Part shown: one piece after another, positions 7,796 to 16,654 of the stretch
Layout of the letters: each line of letters begins with the position of its first letter
How positions within the stretch are numbered: position 1 is the first letter of the stretch
Source of the DNA: Rhodoferax sp.
Lineage (GTDB): Bacteria; Pseudomonadota; Gammaproteobacteria; Burkholderiales; Burkholderiaceae_C
NCBI GenBank assembly: GCA_025351745.1
Contig: JANXVI010000021.1
Location: 1-37,929, forward strand
Length of the DNA: 37,929 nt
Direction of reading: 5' to 3'
Translations under genes and position numbers: made by a program
Notes under the pieces: model-generated
Databases searched by the model: none
What the model saw: only the letters and a program-made list of their open reading frames with translations
What the model was told of the DNA's origin: nothing

Positions 7796-9268
7796 CTACT
7801 TGGTAGGCTTGATGATGACGAATTGCGCCAATTCACCCCGGCGAATCAGAACTGGCAAGGGCTTGGTTTTGTCATGTTTTGCAAGGGCAGCCTCAAATTC
7901 CTTGACCGAGGCCACGTCGGTATTGGCCAAAGCCAGAATGATGTCTCCGTCACGCAACCCAGCGCGGGCAGCTGCATCGACAGCACTGTCGACCTTCACA
8001 CCGCCCTTGACCTTGAGTTCCTTCTTCTGTGCGTCTGCTAACTCGCTCACAGCCAGACCGATGGACTGTCCAGCAGCCGTGGCCTTCGGCTTTTCGTCAC
8101 GGGCGGAAGCCTTCGCTGCTGGTTTATCGGCATCAAGTTCTGCGATCATGATGCTCAGATCTTTGGAAACACCCCGCCGAAACACGGTGATCGTGCTCTT
8201 GGTACCAGGCTTGGTAGCACCAATGAAACGGGGCAACTCTGAAGACTTTTCGATGGTCTTGCCTTCGAAGCGGGTGATGATGTCCCCGGCTTCAATGCCC
8301 GCCTTTTCAGCGGGCGATCCGGCCTCCACACTTCGCACAATCGCACCCACCGCCTTGCCAAGGCCAATGGACTCCGCAACCTCTTTGCTGATCTGCTCAA
8401 TCGTCACCCCTATGCGCCCGCGCGACACCCGTCCGGAACTGCGCAGTTGGTCACTGACACGCATCGCCTCATCCATCGGGATGGCAAACGAAATTCCCAT
8501 GAAACCACCCGAGCGAGAATAGATTTGGCTGTTGATTCCGACAACCTCACCGCGCATATTGATCAGTGGACCTCCGGAGTTCCCTGGGTTGATCGCAACA
8601 TCTGTTTGGATCAGTGGCAGGTCACCACCCGTGTCGCGCTGCTTGGCGCTCACAATACCCGCAGTGACGGTGTTTTCAAGACCGAATGGCGAGCCAATCG
8701 CCATGACCCATTCCCCGACCCGCAGGCGGCTTACATCGCCCACCTTGACTGCTGGCAAGCCGGTCGCCTCGATCTTCACCACGGCTATGTCACTGCGCTT
8801 GTCTGAGCCAACGATCTTGGCCTTGAATTCGCGCTTGTCGGTTAACGTAACCAGCACTTCGTCGGCACCTTCTACGACGTGGGCATTCGTCATGATGAAT
8901 CCGTCTGTCGTCAAAATAAAGCCTGAGCCCACACCCCGTGGCTGCTCTTCTTCTTGTTGGGGTTTGCTCTGGCGCGGAGCCTGGCGGGGATTTCCGGGAA
9001 CGTTGGGCATCGGTATGCCAAAGCGCCGGAAAAACTCCATCATGTCCTCATCTGCTGCACCACCCTGCGCAGGGCGCGCTGCAACTTTTTCCAAAGTACG
9101 GATATTGACCACGGACGGCCCCACCTGGTCCACCAGGTCCGTAAAGTCAGGCAAGGTGCGAACCTGTGCCATGGCCGATTGCAATGGCGCAGTCGCCACA
9201 AAGGCGCCAGCTGACAGGGTCACCGCAACCAAGAATGCGTGCAACGTTTTGTGCATAAAAATCTTCAT
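7796..9268 (-). CDS. mucD: DegP/HtrA-type periplasmic serine protease (MucD)
   Basis: A periplasmic serine protease/chaperone that degrades misfolded envelope proteins. The 490-residue protein begins with a signal peptide (hydrophobic 11-27, cleavage likely after SAMA near residue 34). The trypsin-like domain has the triad His130 (TNAHVV), Asp160 (RSDIAVVK) and Ser231 (NPGNSGGPL). Two PDZ domains follow, at about 275-375 and 395-485. The Q-rich loop after residue 95 resembles the LA loop of DegP. The ATG at 9268 has GGAAG 8 bases upstream. It lies downstream of rpoE-rseA-rseB in the same direction, the usual MucD setting, and a candidate sigma-E promoter (9301-9329) precedes it. DegQ/DegS-like alternatives are less likely given the cleavable signal and two PDZ domains. 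Confidence 0.95.
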   Translation of the reverse strand: MKIFMHKTLHAFLVAVTLSAGAFVATAPLQSAMAQVRTLPDFTDLVDQVGPSVVNIRTLEKVAARPAQGGAADEDMMEFFRRFGIPMPNVPGNPRQAPRQSKPQQEEEQPRGVGSGFILTTDGFIMTNAHVVEGADEVLVTLTDKREFKAKIVGSDKRSDIAVVKIEATGLPAVKVGDVSRLRVGEWVMAIGSPFGLENTVTAGIVSAKQRDTGGDLPLIQTDVAINPGNSGGPLINMRGEVVGINSQIYSRSGGFMGISFAIPMDEAMRVSDQLRSSGRVSRGRIGVTIEQISKEVAESIGLGKAVGAIVRSVEAGSPAEKAGIEAGDIITRFEGKTIEKSSELPRFIGATKPGTKSTITVFRRGVSKDLSIMIAELDADKPAAKASARDEKPKATAAGQSIGLAVSELADAQKKELKVKGGVKVDSAVDAAARAGLRDGDIILALANTDVASVKEFEAALAKHDKTKPLPVLIRRGELAQFVIIKPTK

Positions 9269-9300
9269 CGGATATCTTCCATTTAAAAAAACAGTACTGT

Positions 9301-9329
9301 CATAGAGTGGGCTGTGCGGTCAGCGTTCC
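9301..9329 (-). promoter_or_regulatory. Candidate RpoE (sigma-E) promoter for mucD
   Basis: On the minus strand, in the 71-bp rseB-mucD gap, GGAACGC (9323-9329) is followed after 16 bases by TCTATG (9301-9306). The sigma-E consensus recalled from E. coli is GGAACTT, 16 bp, then TCTGA-like. The -10 ends 32 bp before the mucD ATG. The agreement is partial. Confidence 0.4.
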
Positions 9330-9339
9330 GTGCAAGTTG

Positions 9340-10347
9340 CTATTTTCTGCGTTCCAGCGACTGCGTGAATGCAATCAACGTGACCACAGGCACTTCTCCA
9401 ACGGCGGTTACCCACCAGTTGTCGATGCGTCGTGTCAAGGTGCGCGTTGCTCCACCCATGTCGGTAGCGCCCTCGCGAGCGTGGCGCCGCGCATCAAACG
9501 CTTCAGCGAAAAGCGAAACGGTCGCAACACCGTCGGAAAACACCCATTGCATCGTGCCCTGGGTATTGCTTTCGGACCCGGGCGGCACGCCTGCAGGGCG
9601 TTGGTAACAACCCATGGGTTTGAACCCATCCACCGGCCGTTGCAAGGTCCAACCCTGCGCTTCTGCCGTAGTCTTTTGCAGGTCAGTCCGCACGACGCGG
9701 TAACCATCGGTGTTACCAGAGCGGGACAGCTTAGCCACGTTCACGACTGCACCTAACTGCAGCTCCGAAAACGCGGACTGCTCCAAGATCTTGCCATTCA
9801 CGTCCAGCGTTTGCAACTGGATGATGAGCCCGGTTTTCTTCTCGCTCCAAACGCGGTAGCCATAGCGCAACTGGTCCTTTGGAACCAGTTGAATAATGTC
9901 GGAGTCGAAGCCCGCGATACGCTCATTGCCTACCGCTTTGAGTTGGTAAAAATCACCAATAGCGGAGTCATTGGACTTAAGCAAGTTGGGGAACAAGCCC
10001 AATGACTCGCGTACCTCGGCTACGGCAATTCTCGATTGTGGAAAAAACGTAATGACCTGGTCGTTGTGCCGGAAAATCGCCCTCGGCATGCCACTCAAGG
10101 ATTCCACACGTTCGAGTTGTTGCGTATCGTCACAGGCATGCCAAATACGGGCGCTGGCCATGCCGCCGCTTGAGGAAACAACAAAAGTACCCGTATAAAC
10201 ACTTTGCCGCGCGGCCTGGTGCACACGCATAAGCCAGGCGTTCAAAACCGTATCGCCGCCGACTGACTGAGCCACAGCCGACCCCTGGACGCCCATACCC
10301 AGAACGGCCAGCAGCACACCGACCAGCCACCCCGCAATTTGCTTCAC
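9340..10347 (-). CDS. rseB: Sigma-E regulatory protein RseB/MucB
   Basis: RseB is the periplasmic sensor that binds the anti-sigma factor RseA and shields it from proteolysis until it senses lipopolysaccharide or lipoprotein stress. The 335-residue product has a signal peptide (hydrophobic 5-20, cleavage after SAVAQ near 27) and a MucB/RseB fold: the N-terminal LolA-like domain contains SVYTGTFVVSSSGGMASARI, and the C-terminal domain includes TDGYRVVRTDLQ and the VSLFAEAF segment. The start overlaps the rseA stop by 4 bp (10344-10347), giving coupled synthesis with its partner. Length is close to the family's usual ~320. Confident from both sequence and context. Confidence 0.93.
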   Translation of the reverse strand: MKQIAGWLVGVLLAVLGMGVQGSAVAQSVGGDTVLNAWLMRVHQAARQSVYTGTFVVSSSGGMASARIWHACDDTQQLERVESLSGMPRAIFRHNDQVITFFPQSRIAVAEVRESLGLFPNLLKSNDSAIGDFYQLKAVGNERIAGFDSDIIQLVPKDQLRYGYRVWSEKKTGLIIQLQTLDVNGKILEQSAFSELQLGAVVNVAKLSRSGNTDGYRVVRTDLQKTTAEAQGWTLQRPVDGFKPMGCYQRPAGVPPGSESNTQGTMQWVFSDGVATVSLFAEAFDARRHAREGATDMGGATRTLTRRIDNWWVTAVGEVPVVTLIAFTQSLERRK

Positions 10348-10946
10348 CGAGCAGGCCCCTCATAGGTAGCGTTGCGCAAATAGCCCGCAGGCACTTGCAA
10401 TGCCGAGTGGCCACCCAACTGCCGGTGCGCTGCCATCAGTTCATCCAGGTGCGCATCGCGCAGCATGGTACCGGCGCCAGTATCGGCTGCTACCAAGGTA
10501 GTTGGCGCACGGGGTGCAGTCGCGTCCCGAGCAGCTAATTGCGCCTCGGTGCGGACGTTTGCCTGCATCCAGAGGTTCATTCCTACGACGCCTACCAGTG
10601 CAAAACCCGCCACACCGGCAAGTACCTTCCAACGGAACGCAGCTGCATTGGCACTTGGTGCGCTTACCTGAACATTTGCGAGCTGCGCGCTCTGCGTGAC
10701 TACTGGACGCGCCGGTTCGATTGCCAGACGGCGCTCCAAACGTTCTAAAAAGGCGTGGTCCCCACTAGCCGGTGCCAGCTCTGCACTGCGCAATACGTCG
10801 CCAATCACATGGTATGCGTGCCAGGTTCGCACTGCCTGGCTGTCGCAGAGCAACGCCTCAAAGGCCTGCGCGGACGCATCACCCTGGATTTGCCCATCCA
10901 CCAAATCACAAATTTGTTCGTTGGGTATTGAAATCATTTTGTCCAT
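10344..10946 (-). CDS. rseA: Anti-sigma-E factor RseA/MucA
   Basis: A single-pass inner-membrane anti-sigma factor that holds RpoE inactive until cleaved by regulated proteolysis. The 200-residue protein has an N-terminal cytoplasmic RseA domain (about 8-75: SIPNEQICDLVDGQI, then WHAYHVIGDVLRS, a typical anti-sigma helix), one membrane helix at about 104-128 (start WKVLAGVAGFALVGVVGMNLW) and a periplasmic tail that would contact RseB. The ATG at 10946 is used; a second ATG three codons in is also possible. It is 10 bp downstream of rpoE and overlaps rseB by 4 bp, a textbook rpoE-rseA-rseB operon. Confidence 0.92.
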   Translation of the reverse strand: MDKMISIPNEQICDLVDGQIQGDASAQAFEALLCDSQAVRTWHAYHVIGDVLRSAELAPASGDHAFLERLERRLAIEPARPVVTQSAQLANVQVSAPSANAAAFRWKVLAGVAGFALVGVVGMNLWMQANVRTEAQLAARDATAPRAPTTLVAADTGAGTMLRDAHLDELMAAHRQLGGHSALQVPAGYLRNATYEGPAR

Positions 10947-10956
10947 ATGCAGTCCT

Positions 10957-11580
10957 TCACCACCGTTTTCCCGTTTGCTTGTCCAGCAGCGGTCGCACGC
11001 GCGCTGAGATCGCCTCCCTCGCGCGAAAAATGCGGGAGCGTACTGTCCCTACCGGGCAGTTCATGGCGGCGGCAATTTCCTCGTAGCTCAAGCCTTCGAT
11101 CTCTCGCAATGTCACTGCCTGGCGCAAGTCCGTCGGCAAGTCATCCATGGCCGCATTCACCATGGCCGCAATTTCCTTGGCAGCCAAAATGGATTCCGGT
11201 CCATCGTCGGCTATTGGTTCGTTTTTCTTCCAGGAAGTTTCATCGTCATCGTCATTGGCAAGAAAACTCTCGGAGACCGTGGGATCATTCTTGAGTTGCA
11301 ACAAAAATTTCTTGGCGGTATTGACGGCAATGCGGTAAAGCCACGTGTAAAACTGCGCGTCACCCCGAAACTGGTGCAGCGCACGGTACGCACGGATAAA
11401 GGTTTCCTGGCAGATGTCTTCAACCAGATCGACATCGCGCACCATACGACCGATCAGGCGCTGGATCCGCCGTTGGTATTTCAACACCAACAGACCATAG
11501 GCGCGCTGATCGCCCGCCACGGTTCGCTGAACCAGGACTGCGTCACTGTCTTGCGGGAGGGGCGGCAGGGCGTCGCTCAT
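10957..11580 (-). CDS. rpoE: RNA polymerase sigma-E factor (ECF)
   Basis: An extracytoplasmic-function sigma factor for the envelope stress response. The 207-residue protein contains region 2 (about 20-90: QRAYGLLVLKYQRRI, then DVDLVEDICQETFIRAYRAL, then the FYTWLYRIAVNTAKKFL -10 recognition helix) and region 4 (about 140-195: DLPTDLRQAVTLREIEGLSYEEIA, then CPVGTVRSRIFRAREAI, the -35 helix-turn-helix). A short acidic insertion (NDDDDETSWKKNE) links the two, as in other betaproteobacterial RpoE. The start codon overlaps the stop of the upstream small membrane protein (ATGA, 11577-11580). The protein is controlled by RseA and RseB, encoded directly downstream. Confidence 0.96.
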   Translation of the reverse strand: MSDALPPLPQDSDAVLVQRTVAGDQRAYGLLVLKYQRRIQRLIGRMVRDVDLVEDICQETFIRAYRALHQFRGDAQFYTWLYRIAVNTAKKFLLQLKNDPTVSESFLANDDDDETSWKKNEPIADDGPESILAAKEIAAMVNAAMDDLPTDLRQAVTLREIEGLSYEEIAAAMNCPVGTVRSRIFRAREAISARVRPLLDKQTGKRW

Positions 11581-12050
11581 GCCATGTCCCCGGTTACTGG
11601 CAAAGCACTCTCTTTGTCACCGCCCTTCGCCACGCCTTGGCTGGACACAATCGCGCGCCGCAAGGGTTTCCAACTGGCGTCGCCGGGCATCGCTTCAAGC
11701 CACAGGTAAACCGGCGCACCGGCTGACGCCGTAACCAAGACCAGAACAACGCGTTGAAAATCCAATAAAAGCCGCAGGTGGCACACCGGGTTGGCATTGA
11801 AATTTGACCAGAACCAGTGCTGCCCATCCCACCGCAAAGTCCCCTGGGGGGATTTCTTCCATCCCAAATAGGCGACACCGCTGGTCAACAAAATGACCGA
11901 AGCCAACAGGAAGACCCGGAGATCAAGAAATGCCTGCCCCGACGCAAAAGCCACCAGGACCACCACGGCCAGCAAAGTCATGCAGACGACGAGCCTCATA
12001 TGCCAGCGCGAGCGTTTGACAGAAAAATTGACCGCAGGGGCCCGGTGCAT
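11577..12050 (-). CDS. Small membrane protein coupled to rpoE
   Basis: I do not recognise this 157-residue protein with confidence. It has a basic N-terminus, two adjacent hydrophobic helices (about 20-41 and 45-65), then a soluble part with GTLRWDGQHWFWSN and a beta-rich stretch LRLLLDFQRVVLVLV. The layout of two helices followed by a W-rich beta domain is reminiscent of the YgfX/CptA family, but I cannot prove it. The ATG at 12050 is 26 bp after fabF, and its stop overlaps the rpoE start by 4 bp, so it is probably translated with rpoE. It may be a local modulator or only a passenger in the operon. Confidence 0.75.
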   Translation of the reverse strand: MHRAPAVNFSVKRSRWHMRLVVCMTLLAVVVLVAFASGQAFLDLRVFLLASVILLTSGVAYLGWKKSPQGTLRWDGQHWFWSNFNANPVCHLRLLLDFQRVVLVLVTASAGAPVYLWLEAMPGDASWKPLRRAIVSSQGVAKGGDKESALPVTGDMA

Positions 12051-12076
12051 GGAGTCTGACGAGTGCCCCGTGGCGC

Positions 12077-13321
12077 CTAGATGCGCTTAAACACCAGGGA
12101 CCCGTTGGTCCCGCCGAAGCCAAAGTTGTTTTTGACGGCGACATCGATGCGCATGTCGCGGGCGACGTTGGCGCAATAATCCAAGTCACACTCGGGATCC
12201 TGGTTGAAGATGTTGATGGTGGGCGGGCTCTTCTGGTGGTGCAGCGCCAGAACCGTGAAGACCGATTCGATGCCGCCAGCGCCACCCAGCAAGTGCCCGG
12301 TCATGGACTTTGTGGAATTGACCACAATCTTCTTCGCATGATCACCCAACGCCGCCTTGATGGCATTGGACTCATTCAGATCGCCCAGCGGCGTGGAGGT
12401 TCCGTGGGCGTTCAGGTAATCCACTTGGTCCGCGTTGACGCCTGCATTGCGCAGAGCGCTGAGCATCGCGCGGCGCGGGCCGTCCAAGTTCGGCGCGGTC
12501 ATATGCCCCGCGTCGCCACTCATGCCAAAACCAGCCAATTCGGCATATATCTTGGCGCCGCGGGCTACAGCGTGTTCGTATTCTTCCAGTACGACGACCC
12601 CTGCACCCTCGCCCAGAACAAACCCGTCACGGTCCCTGTCCCAAGGGCGCGAAGCAGTTGCGGGATCCTCGTTGCGCGTGCTTAAGGCGCGCATAGCGGC
12701 AAAACCACCAATACCTAATGGCGATACGGTTGCTTCGGAGCCGCCAGCGACCATGACGTCGGCATCGCCGTATTCAATCATGCGCCCGGCTTCACCAATG
12801 CAGTGCAAGCCGGTGGTGCAGGCGGTCACGATGGCAATGTTGGGACCTTTGAACCCGTACTTCATGGACACATGTCCTGCGGTCATGTTGATGATGGTGG
12901 CCGGTACAAAAAAAGGAGAAATACGACGCGCACCGCGGTTGGTGAGCTCGGTATGCATGCTCTCGATCAAAGGCAGCCCACCAATACCGGAGCCAATCAC
13001 GCAACCAATGCGTGTGGCTTCTTCCTCGCCCAGCGCTTCACCAGTGGGTAGACCAGCATCCACGACGGCCTGCATCGATGCGGCGATACCGTAATGAATG
13101 AACGCGTCCATAGTGCGCGCTTCTTTCGCGCTCATGTACGAGTCGAGATCGAAATTACGCACCTCGCCAGCAATCTTGCATGCAAAGGAGGATGCATCAA
13201 AACGGGTGATCGAATCGATGCCGGACTTACCGGCAAGAATATTGGTCCACGCCTCATTCACCGTATTACCTACGGGACTGACGCAACCCAAACCAGTGAC
13301 AACAACGCGACGACGTGACAT
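12077..13321 (-). CDS. fabF: 3-oxoacyl-[ACP] synthase II
   Basis: FabF condenses malonyl-ACP with acyl-ACP in fatty-acid elongation and converts palmitoleoyl-ACP to cis-vaccenoyl-ACP. The 414-residue thiolase-fold enzyme has the Cys-His-His triad: Cys168 in TACTTGLH, His306 in [11 protein letters not shown] and His343 in [13 protein letters not shown]. The C-terminal [14 protein letters not shown] is characteristic. The ATG at 13321 ([12 protein letters not shown]) fits the family start. It follows acpP, from which it is separated by a strong terminator hairpin (13346-13369), so it probably receives less transcription than acpP. Confidence 0.97.
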   Translation of the reverse strand: MSRRRVVVTGLGCVSPVGNTVNEAWTNILAGKSGIDSITRFDASSFACKIAGEVRNFDLDSYMSAKEARTMDAFIHYGIAASMQAVVDAGLPTGEALGEEEATRIGCVIGSGIGGLPLIESMHTELTNRGARRISPFFVPATIINMTAGHVSMKYGFKGPNIAIVTACTTGLHCIGEAGRMIEYGDADVMVAGGSEATVSPLGIGGFAAMRALSTRNEDPATASRPWDRDRDGFVLGEGAGVVVLEEYEHAVARGAKIYAELAGFGMSGDAGHMTAPNLDGPRRAMLSALRNAGVNADQVDYLNAHGTSTPLGDLNESNAIKAALGDHAKKIVVNSTKSMTGHLLGGAGGIESVFTVLALHHQKSPPTINIFNQDPECDLDYCANVARDMRIDVAVKNNFGFGGTNGSLVFKRI

Positions 13322-13345
13322 AGCAATCAGTTTTCAGCTTTGGTC

Positions 13346-13369
13346 AAAAAAAGGCCGATCGAGTCGGCC
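13346..13369 (-). terminator. Terminator between acpP and fabF
   Basis: GGCCGA (13353-13358) pairs with TCGGCC (13364-13369) around a 5-base loop. On the minus strand seven T residues follow directly (A-run 13346-13352). It lies 84 bp after the acpP stop and would end most acpP messages before fabF. Confidence 0.8.
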
Positions 13370-13425
13370 ATGTTCCAGATCGGAAGTACCGCTGCCTATT
13401 TGCCTCGGTGACTGTTCCGACCCGT

Positions 13426-13443
13426 GCAGCATCAGGATGCTGC
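13426..13443 (-). other. Perfect hairpin just after acpP
   Basis: GCAGCATC and GATGCTGC form an 8-bp stem with a 2-base spacer, 10 bp beyond the acpP stop. There is no T tract, so it is more likely a message-stabilising 3' structure than a terminator. Confidence 0.5.
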
Positions 13444-13453
13444 AAAAGCCCTG

Positions 13454-13702
<249 letters not shown>

Positions 13703-13726
13703 CTAAGGGTTGTAAAAGAATCCGTA

Positions 13727-13756
13727 ATTTTACCCGGGCTTAGAGTTCAACTCCAA
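13727..13756 (-). promoter_or_regulatory. Candidate sigma-70 promoter for acpP
   Basis: On the minus strand TTGGAG (13751-13756) and TAAAAT (13727-13732) are separated by 18 bp, 33 bp before the acpP ATG. A short inverted repeat, AGAGTT/AACTCT-like, lies in the spacer. Inferred from sequence match only. Confidence 0.45.
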
Positions 13757-13809
13757 ACGGGTCGCCGAACGGACAAATCGGCTGAACTTTGAGCAAGGGT
13801 TTACCGCCA

Positions 13810-13881
13810 GGCCGCCCCAAGGTGTGTCACGCCCCTTTAAGGGGGTAGTGAGCTACACGCAGCGAACGAAGTGGGGGGCAC
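13810..13881. repeat. GC-rich dispersed repeat, copy 4 (fabG-acpP gap)
   Basis: This well-preserved copy lies directly after the fabG stop. In order it has GGCCGCCCCAAGG, the palindromic CCCCTTTAAGGGGG, GAGCTACACGCAGCGAACG and AAGTGGGGGGC. It aligns along its whole length with the element in ppc at 35964-36030, which has CGCCCCAAGG, CCCCCTCGGGG, ACACGCC and GCGTGGGG in the same order. Confidence 0.8.
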
Positions 13882-13891
13882 CACACAATAA

Positions 13892-14638
13892 CTACATGTA
13901 CATGCCGCCGTTGACATGCAACTCTTGGCCAGTCACATAACCGGCTTGCGGCGAAGCCAAGTATGCAACAGCATGGGCCACATCGGCCGGTTTGCCGAAA
14001 TGGCCCAAAGGAATCTGACCCAACAAGGCTTTTTGCTGGTCTTCTTGAAGGCTTGCAGTCATGTCAGTCTCGATAAAACCAGGTGCCACGCAGTTGACGG
14101 TGATGTTGCGCGAGCCCAGCTCACGGGCCAGCGCACGTGTCATTCCAGCGACACCGGCCTTCGCAGCGGCGTAATTGGCCTGGCCGGGATTACCGGAGGC
14201 GCCAACCACCGAGGTGATGTTGATGATGCGGCCATAACGCTGTTTCATCATGGTGCGCATCACAGCTCGGCTCATGCGGAAGACGCCTTTGAGGTTGGCC
14301 TCCATCACGGAATCCCACTCGTCGTCCTTCATACGCATGGCGAGGTTGTCGCGGGTAATGCCGGCGTTGTTGACCAGCACCTGCAGGCCGCCGTGTTCTT
14401 TGACCAGTGCATCTACCAGCGCTTCACCTGCGGTCCCATTCGTCACATCCAGCGTGCGCCCTGCGCAGCCGGGAAAAGCGGACAAAGTGTCGGTGATCTT
14501 GGCAGCCCCCCCGTCGGTGGTGGCCGTACCAAAAACCTTCACACCTTTGCGGGCCAATTCCAGTGCAATCGCTGCACCAATGCCACGGGACGCCCCCGTC
14601 ACCAAAGCCACCTGGCCTTCAAATTTCACTTCAGTCAT
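13892..14638 (-). CDS. fabG: 3-oxoacyl-[ACP] reductase
   Basis: FabG reduces 3-oxoacyl-ACP with NADPH in each elongation cycle. The 248-residue short-chain dehydrogenase has the cofactor motif TGASRGIG (14-21), NNAG (90-93), the catalytic Ser143 (NITSVVG), Tyr156 and Lys160 (YAAAK), and a C-terminal GQELHVNGGMYM typical of FabG. The ATG at 14638 overlaps the fabD stop by 4 bp (14635-14638). It is followed by a dispersed repeat before acpP. Function is certain from motif set, length and cluster position. Confidence 0.97.
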   Translation of the reverse strand: MTEVKFEGQVALVTGASRGIGAAIALELARKGVKVFGTATTDGGAAKITDTLSAFPGCAGRTLDVTNGTAGEALVDALVKEHGGLQVLVNNAGITRDNLAMRMKDDEWDSVMEANLKGVFRMSRAVMRTMMKQRYGRIINITSVVGASGNPGQANYAAAKAGVAGMTRALARELGSRNITVNCVAPGFIETDMTASLQEDQQKALLGQIPLGHFGKPADVAHAVAYLASPQAGYVTGQELHVNGGMYM

Positions 14639-15597
14639 GCCAAGGCACCTTTTAACGCTTCTTTTGTATCTTGTAATGTGGCGGGGTCAAACACCGCCAG
14701 CCCCGTCAGTTCGGTATCAATACGCTTGACCATACCGGCCAGCACCTTCCCAGGACCACACTCTACGAGTGTAGTCAAACCCCGGGCCTTGAGGGCCTGC
14801 ACACACTCCACCCAGCGCACCGGGCCAAAGGCCTGTCGGTACAAGGCATCGCGAATGCGGTCCGCATCGACCTCCACTGCCACTTCAATATTGTTGACCA
14901 GCGCAATCTGCGGCGTGGCGATATCCAGTGTTTCAAGATGGGCCTTGAGTTTCTCCGCGGCGGGCTTCATCAGGCTGGAGTGAAACGGTGCGGAAACCGG
15001 CAGCAACAATGCACGCTTCGCACCGCCGGCCTTGAGTACTTCGCAAGCCTTGTCCACCGCTGCCTTGCTACCTGCGATCACCGTTTGGGCAGGGTCATTG
15101 AAGTTAACTGCCTCGACAATTTCGGTAGAACCTGCACCGAAGGACTGGGTCACTTCAAGGCATGCGGCCGTGACCCGTGCTGCATCCATGCCCAAAATGG
15201 CCGCCATGGCGCCCACACCTACTGGCACTGCCTCTTGCATGGCCTGTGCACGCAAACGCACCAAGGGCGCCGCCTGTTTCAGAGTCAGCGCGCCAGCGGC
15301 GACCAGTGCGGTGTATTCACCCAGGGAATGACCGGCAACAGCCGATGGCGCAACACCCACTTCTGACATCCAAACCCGGTATGCAGCTACGCCGGCCACC
15401 AGCATCACGGGCTGGGTATTGGTGGTCAGCGCGAGCGCCTCCTTGGGGCCTTCGTGGATCAGCTTGGAAACATCTTCACCCAGTGCGTCCGACGCCTCCT
15501 GCAGTGTCTGCGCAACTAAAAGATGGTCGCCCCATCCGTCCAGCATGCCGACCGATTGTGATCCTTGTCCGGGAAATACAAATGCAAAGTTTTTCAT
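14635..15597 (-). CDS. fabD: Malonyl-CoA:ACP transacylase
   Basis: FabD moves malonyl groups from CoA to holo-ACP. The protein has 320 residues when started at the ATG at 15597 (MKNFAFVFPGQGSQ); the frame also has a GTG two codons earlier. It shows the oxyanion motif PGQGSQ (9-14), nucleophile Ser91 in AGHSLGEY, the malonate-binding Arg in the RLRAQAMQ segment, and His206 in SAPFHSSLM. Length is normal. It is placed fabH-fabD-fabG with a 4-bp overlap to fabG. The Shine-Dalgarno is weak, so the exact start is the only uncertainty. Confidence 0.96.
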   Translation of the reverse strand: MKNFAFVFPGQGSQSVGMLDGWGDHLLVAQTLQEASDALGEDVSKLIHEGPKEALALTTNTQPVMLVAGVAAYRVWMSEVGVAPSAVAGHSLGEYTALVAAGALTLKQAAPLVRLRAQAMQEAVPVGVGAMAAILGMDAARVTAACLEVTQSFGAGSTEIVEAVNFNDPAQTVIAGSKAAVDKACEVLKAGGAKRALLLPVSAPFHSSLMKPAAEKLKAHLETLDIATPQIALVNNIEVAVEVDADRIRDALYRQAFGPVRWVECVQALKARGLTTLVECGPGKVLAGMVKRIDTELTGLAVFDPATLQDTKEALKGALA

Positions 15598-15649
15598 AAC
15601 CACTATTAGTTAAAAGTGCCTCTAGTCCCCGCAAAATATGTGCGAGGCG

Positions 15650-16624
15650 CTACAAAATCAGGAGCAATGCACCCCAGGTAAAACCACCACCCACACCTTC
15701 GAGCAACAGGGTCTGACCCGGCTTGACCTGGCCCGATCGCACACCGGCATCCAGGGCCAGAGGAATCGACGCGGCCGACGTATTGCCGTGCTGGTCCACC
15801 GTGACCACCACCTTGTCCATAGACAGCTTGAGTTTGCGCGCCGTGCTTTGCATGATGCGGATATTGGCCTGGTGCGGCACCAACCAATCGATATCGGCCT
15901 CGGTCAGATTGGCCTTGTTCAGCGTGGCGCGGGCCGCACTCTCCAGCAGGCCTACCGCCAATTTAAAAACCGCCTGGCCATCCATCTTCAACAAAGGATC
16001 GCCCAATATCGCACCGCCTGACACATGACCCGGCACGCACAAAATACTGACGTGTTTGCCGTCGGCGTGTAAATCACTGGACAAAATGCCGGGGGTGTCG
16101 GACGCCTCCAGCACAACAGCACCAGCGCCATCGCCAAACAATACACAGGTTGTGCGGTCGTTGAAATCCAGAATGCGGGAGAAAATCTCAGCGCCCACAA
16201 CCAATGCACATTTGGCAGCACCGGTTTTGACCATCGAATCCGCCACCGCCAGCGCGTAAACAAAACCGCTGCACACGGCCTGCACATCGAAAGCTGCGCC
16301 ACCGTTGGCGCCGAGTTTGTTTTGCAAGATACAAGCGGTCGACGGGAACACCATGTCCGGTGTTGATGTGGCGACGATGATCAGGTCGACGTCTTTGGCG
16401 CTGCGGCCGGCAGCCTCCAGTGCCTTTTTTGCCGCTTCCATGCCGAGGTCGCTGCTGAACACACCGTCCGCCGCAAAGTGACGGGCGCGTATGCCGGTGC
16501 GCTCGACGATCCATTCGTCGGATGTTTCTACGCCCTTGGCCGCCAGTTCGGCCACCAGGTCAGCATTTGTCAGCCGGCGTGGGGGCAAATAACTACCCGT
16601 GCCTGTAATTCGCGAATATTTCAT
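15650..16624 (-). CDS. fabH: 3-oxoacyl-[ACP] synthase III
   Basis: FabH starts fatty-acid synthesis by condensing acetyl-CoA with malonyl-ACP. The 324-residue protein contains the Cys-His-Asn triad: Cys118 in [10 protein letters not shown], His251 in VPHQANIRI and Asn281 in HGNTSAAS. The N-terminal GTGSYLPP and [14 protein letters not shown] segments are typical. The ATG at 16624 lies 30 bp after plsX. A 52-bp gap follows before fabD. Family assignment is secure. Confidence 0.97.
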   Translation of the reverse strand: MKYSRITGTGSYLPPRRLTNADLVAELAAKGVETSDEWIVERTGIRARHFAADGVFSSDLGMEAAKKALEAAGRSAKDVDLIIVATSTPDMVFPSTACILQNKLGANGGAAFDVQAVCSGFVYALAVADSMVKTGAAKCALVVGAEIFSRILDFNDRTTCVLFGDGAGAVVLEASDTPGILSSDLHADGKHVSILCVPGHVSGGAILGDPLLKMDGQAVFKLAVGLLESAARATLNKANLTEADIDWLVPHQANIRIMQSTARKLKLSMDKVVVTVDQHGNTSAASIPLALDAGVRSGQVKPGQTLLLEGVGGGFTWGALLLIL

Positions 16625-16654
16625 GGTGGGGTTGATGACACCCTATCAGGTTCT

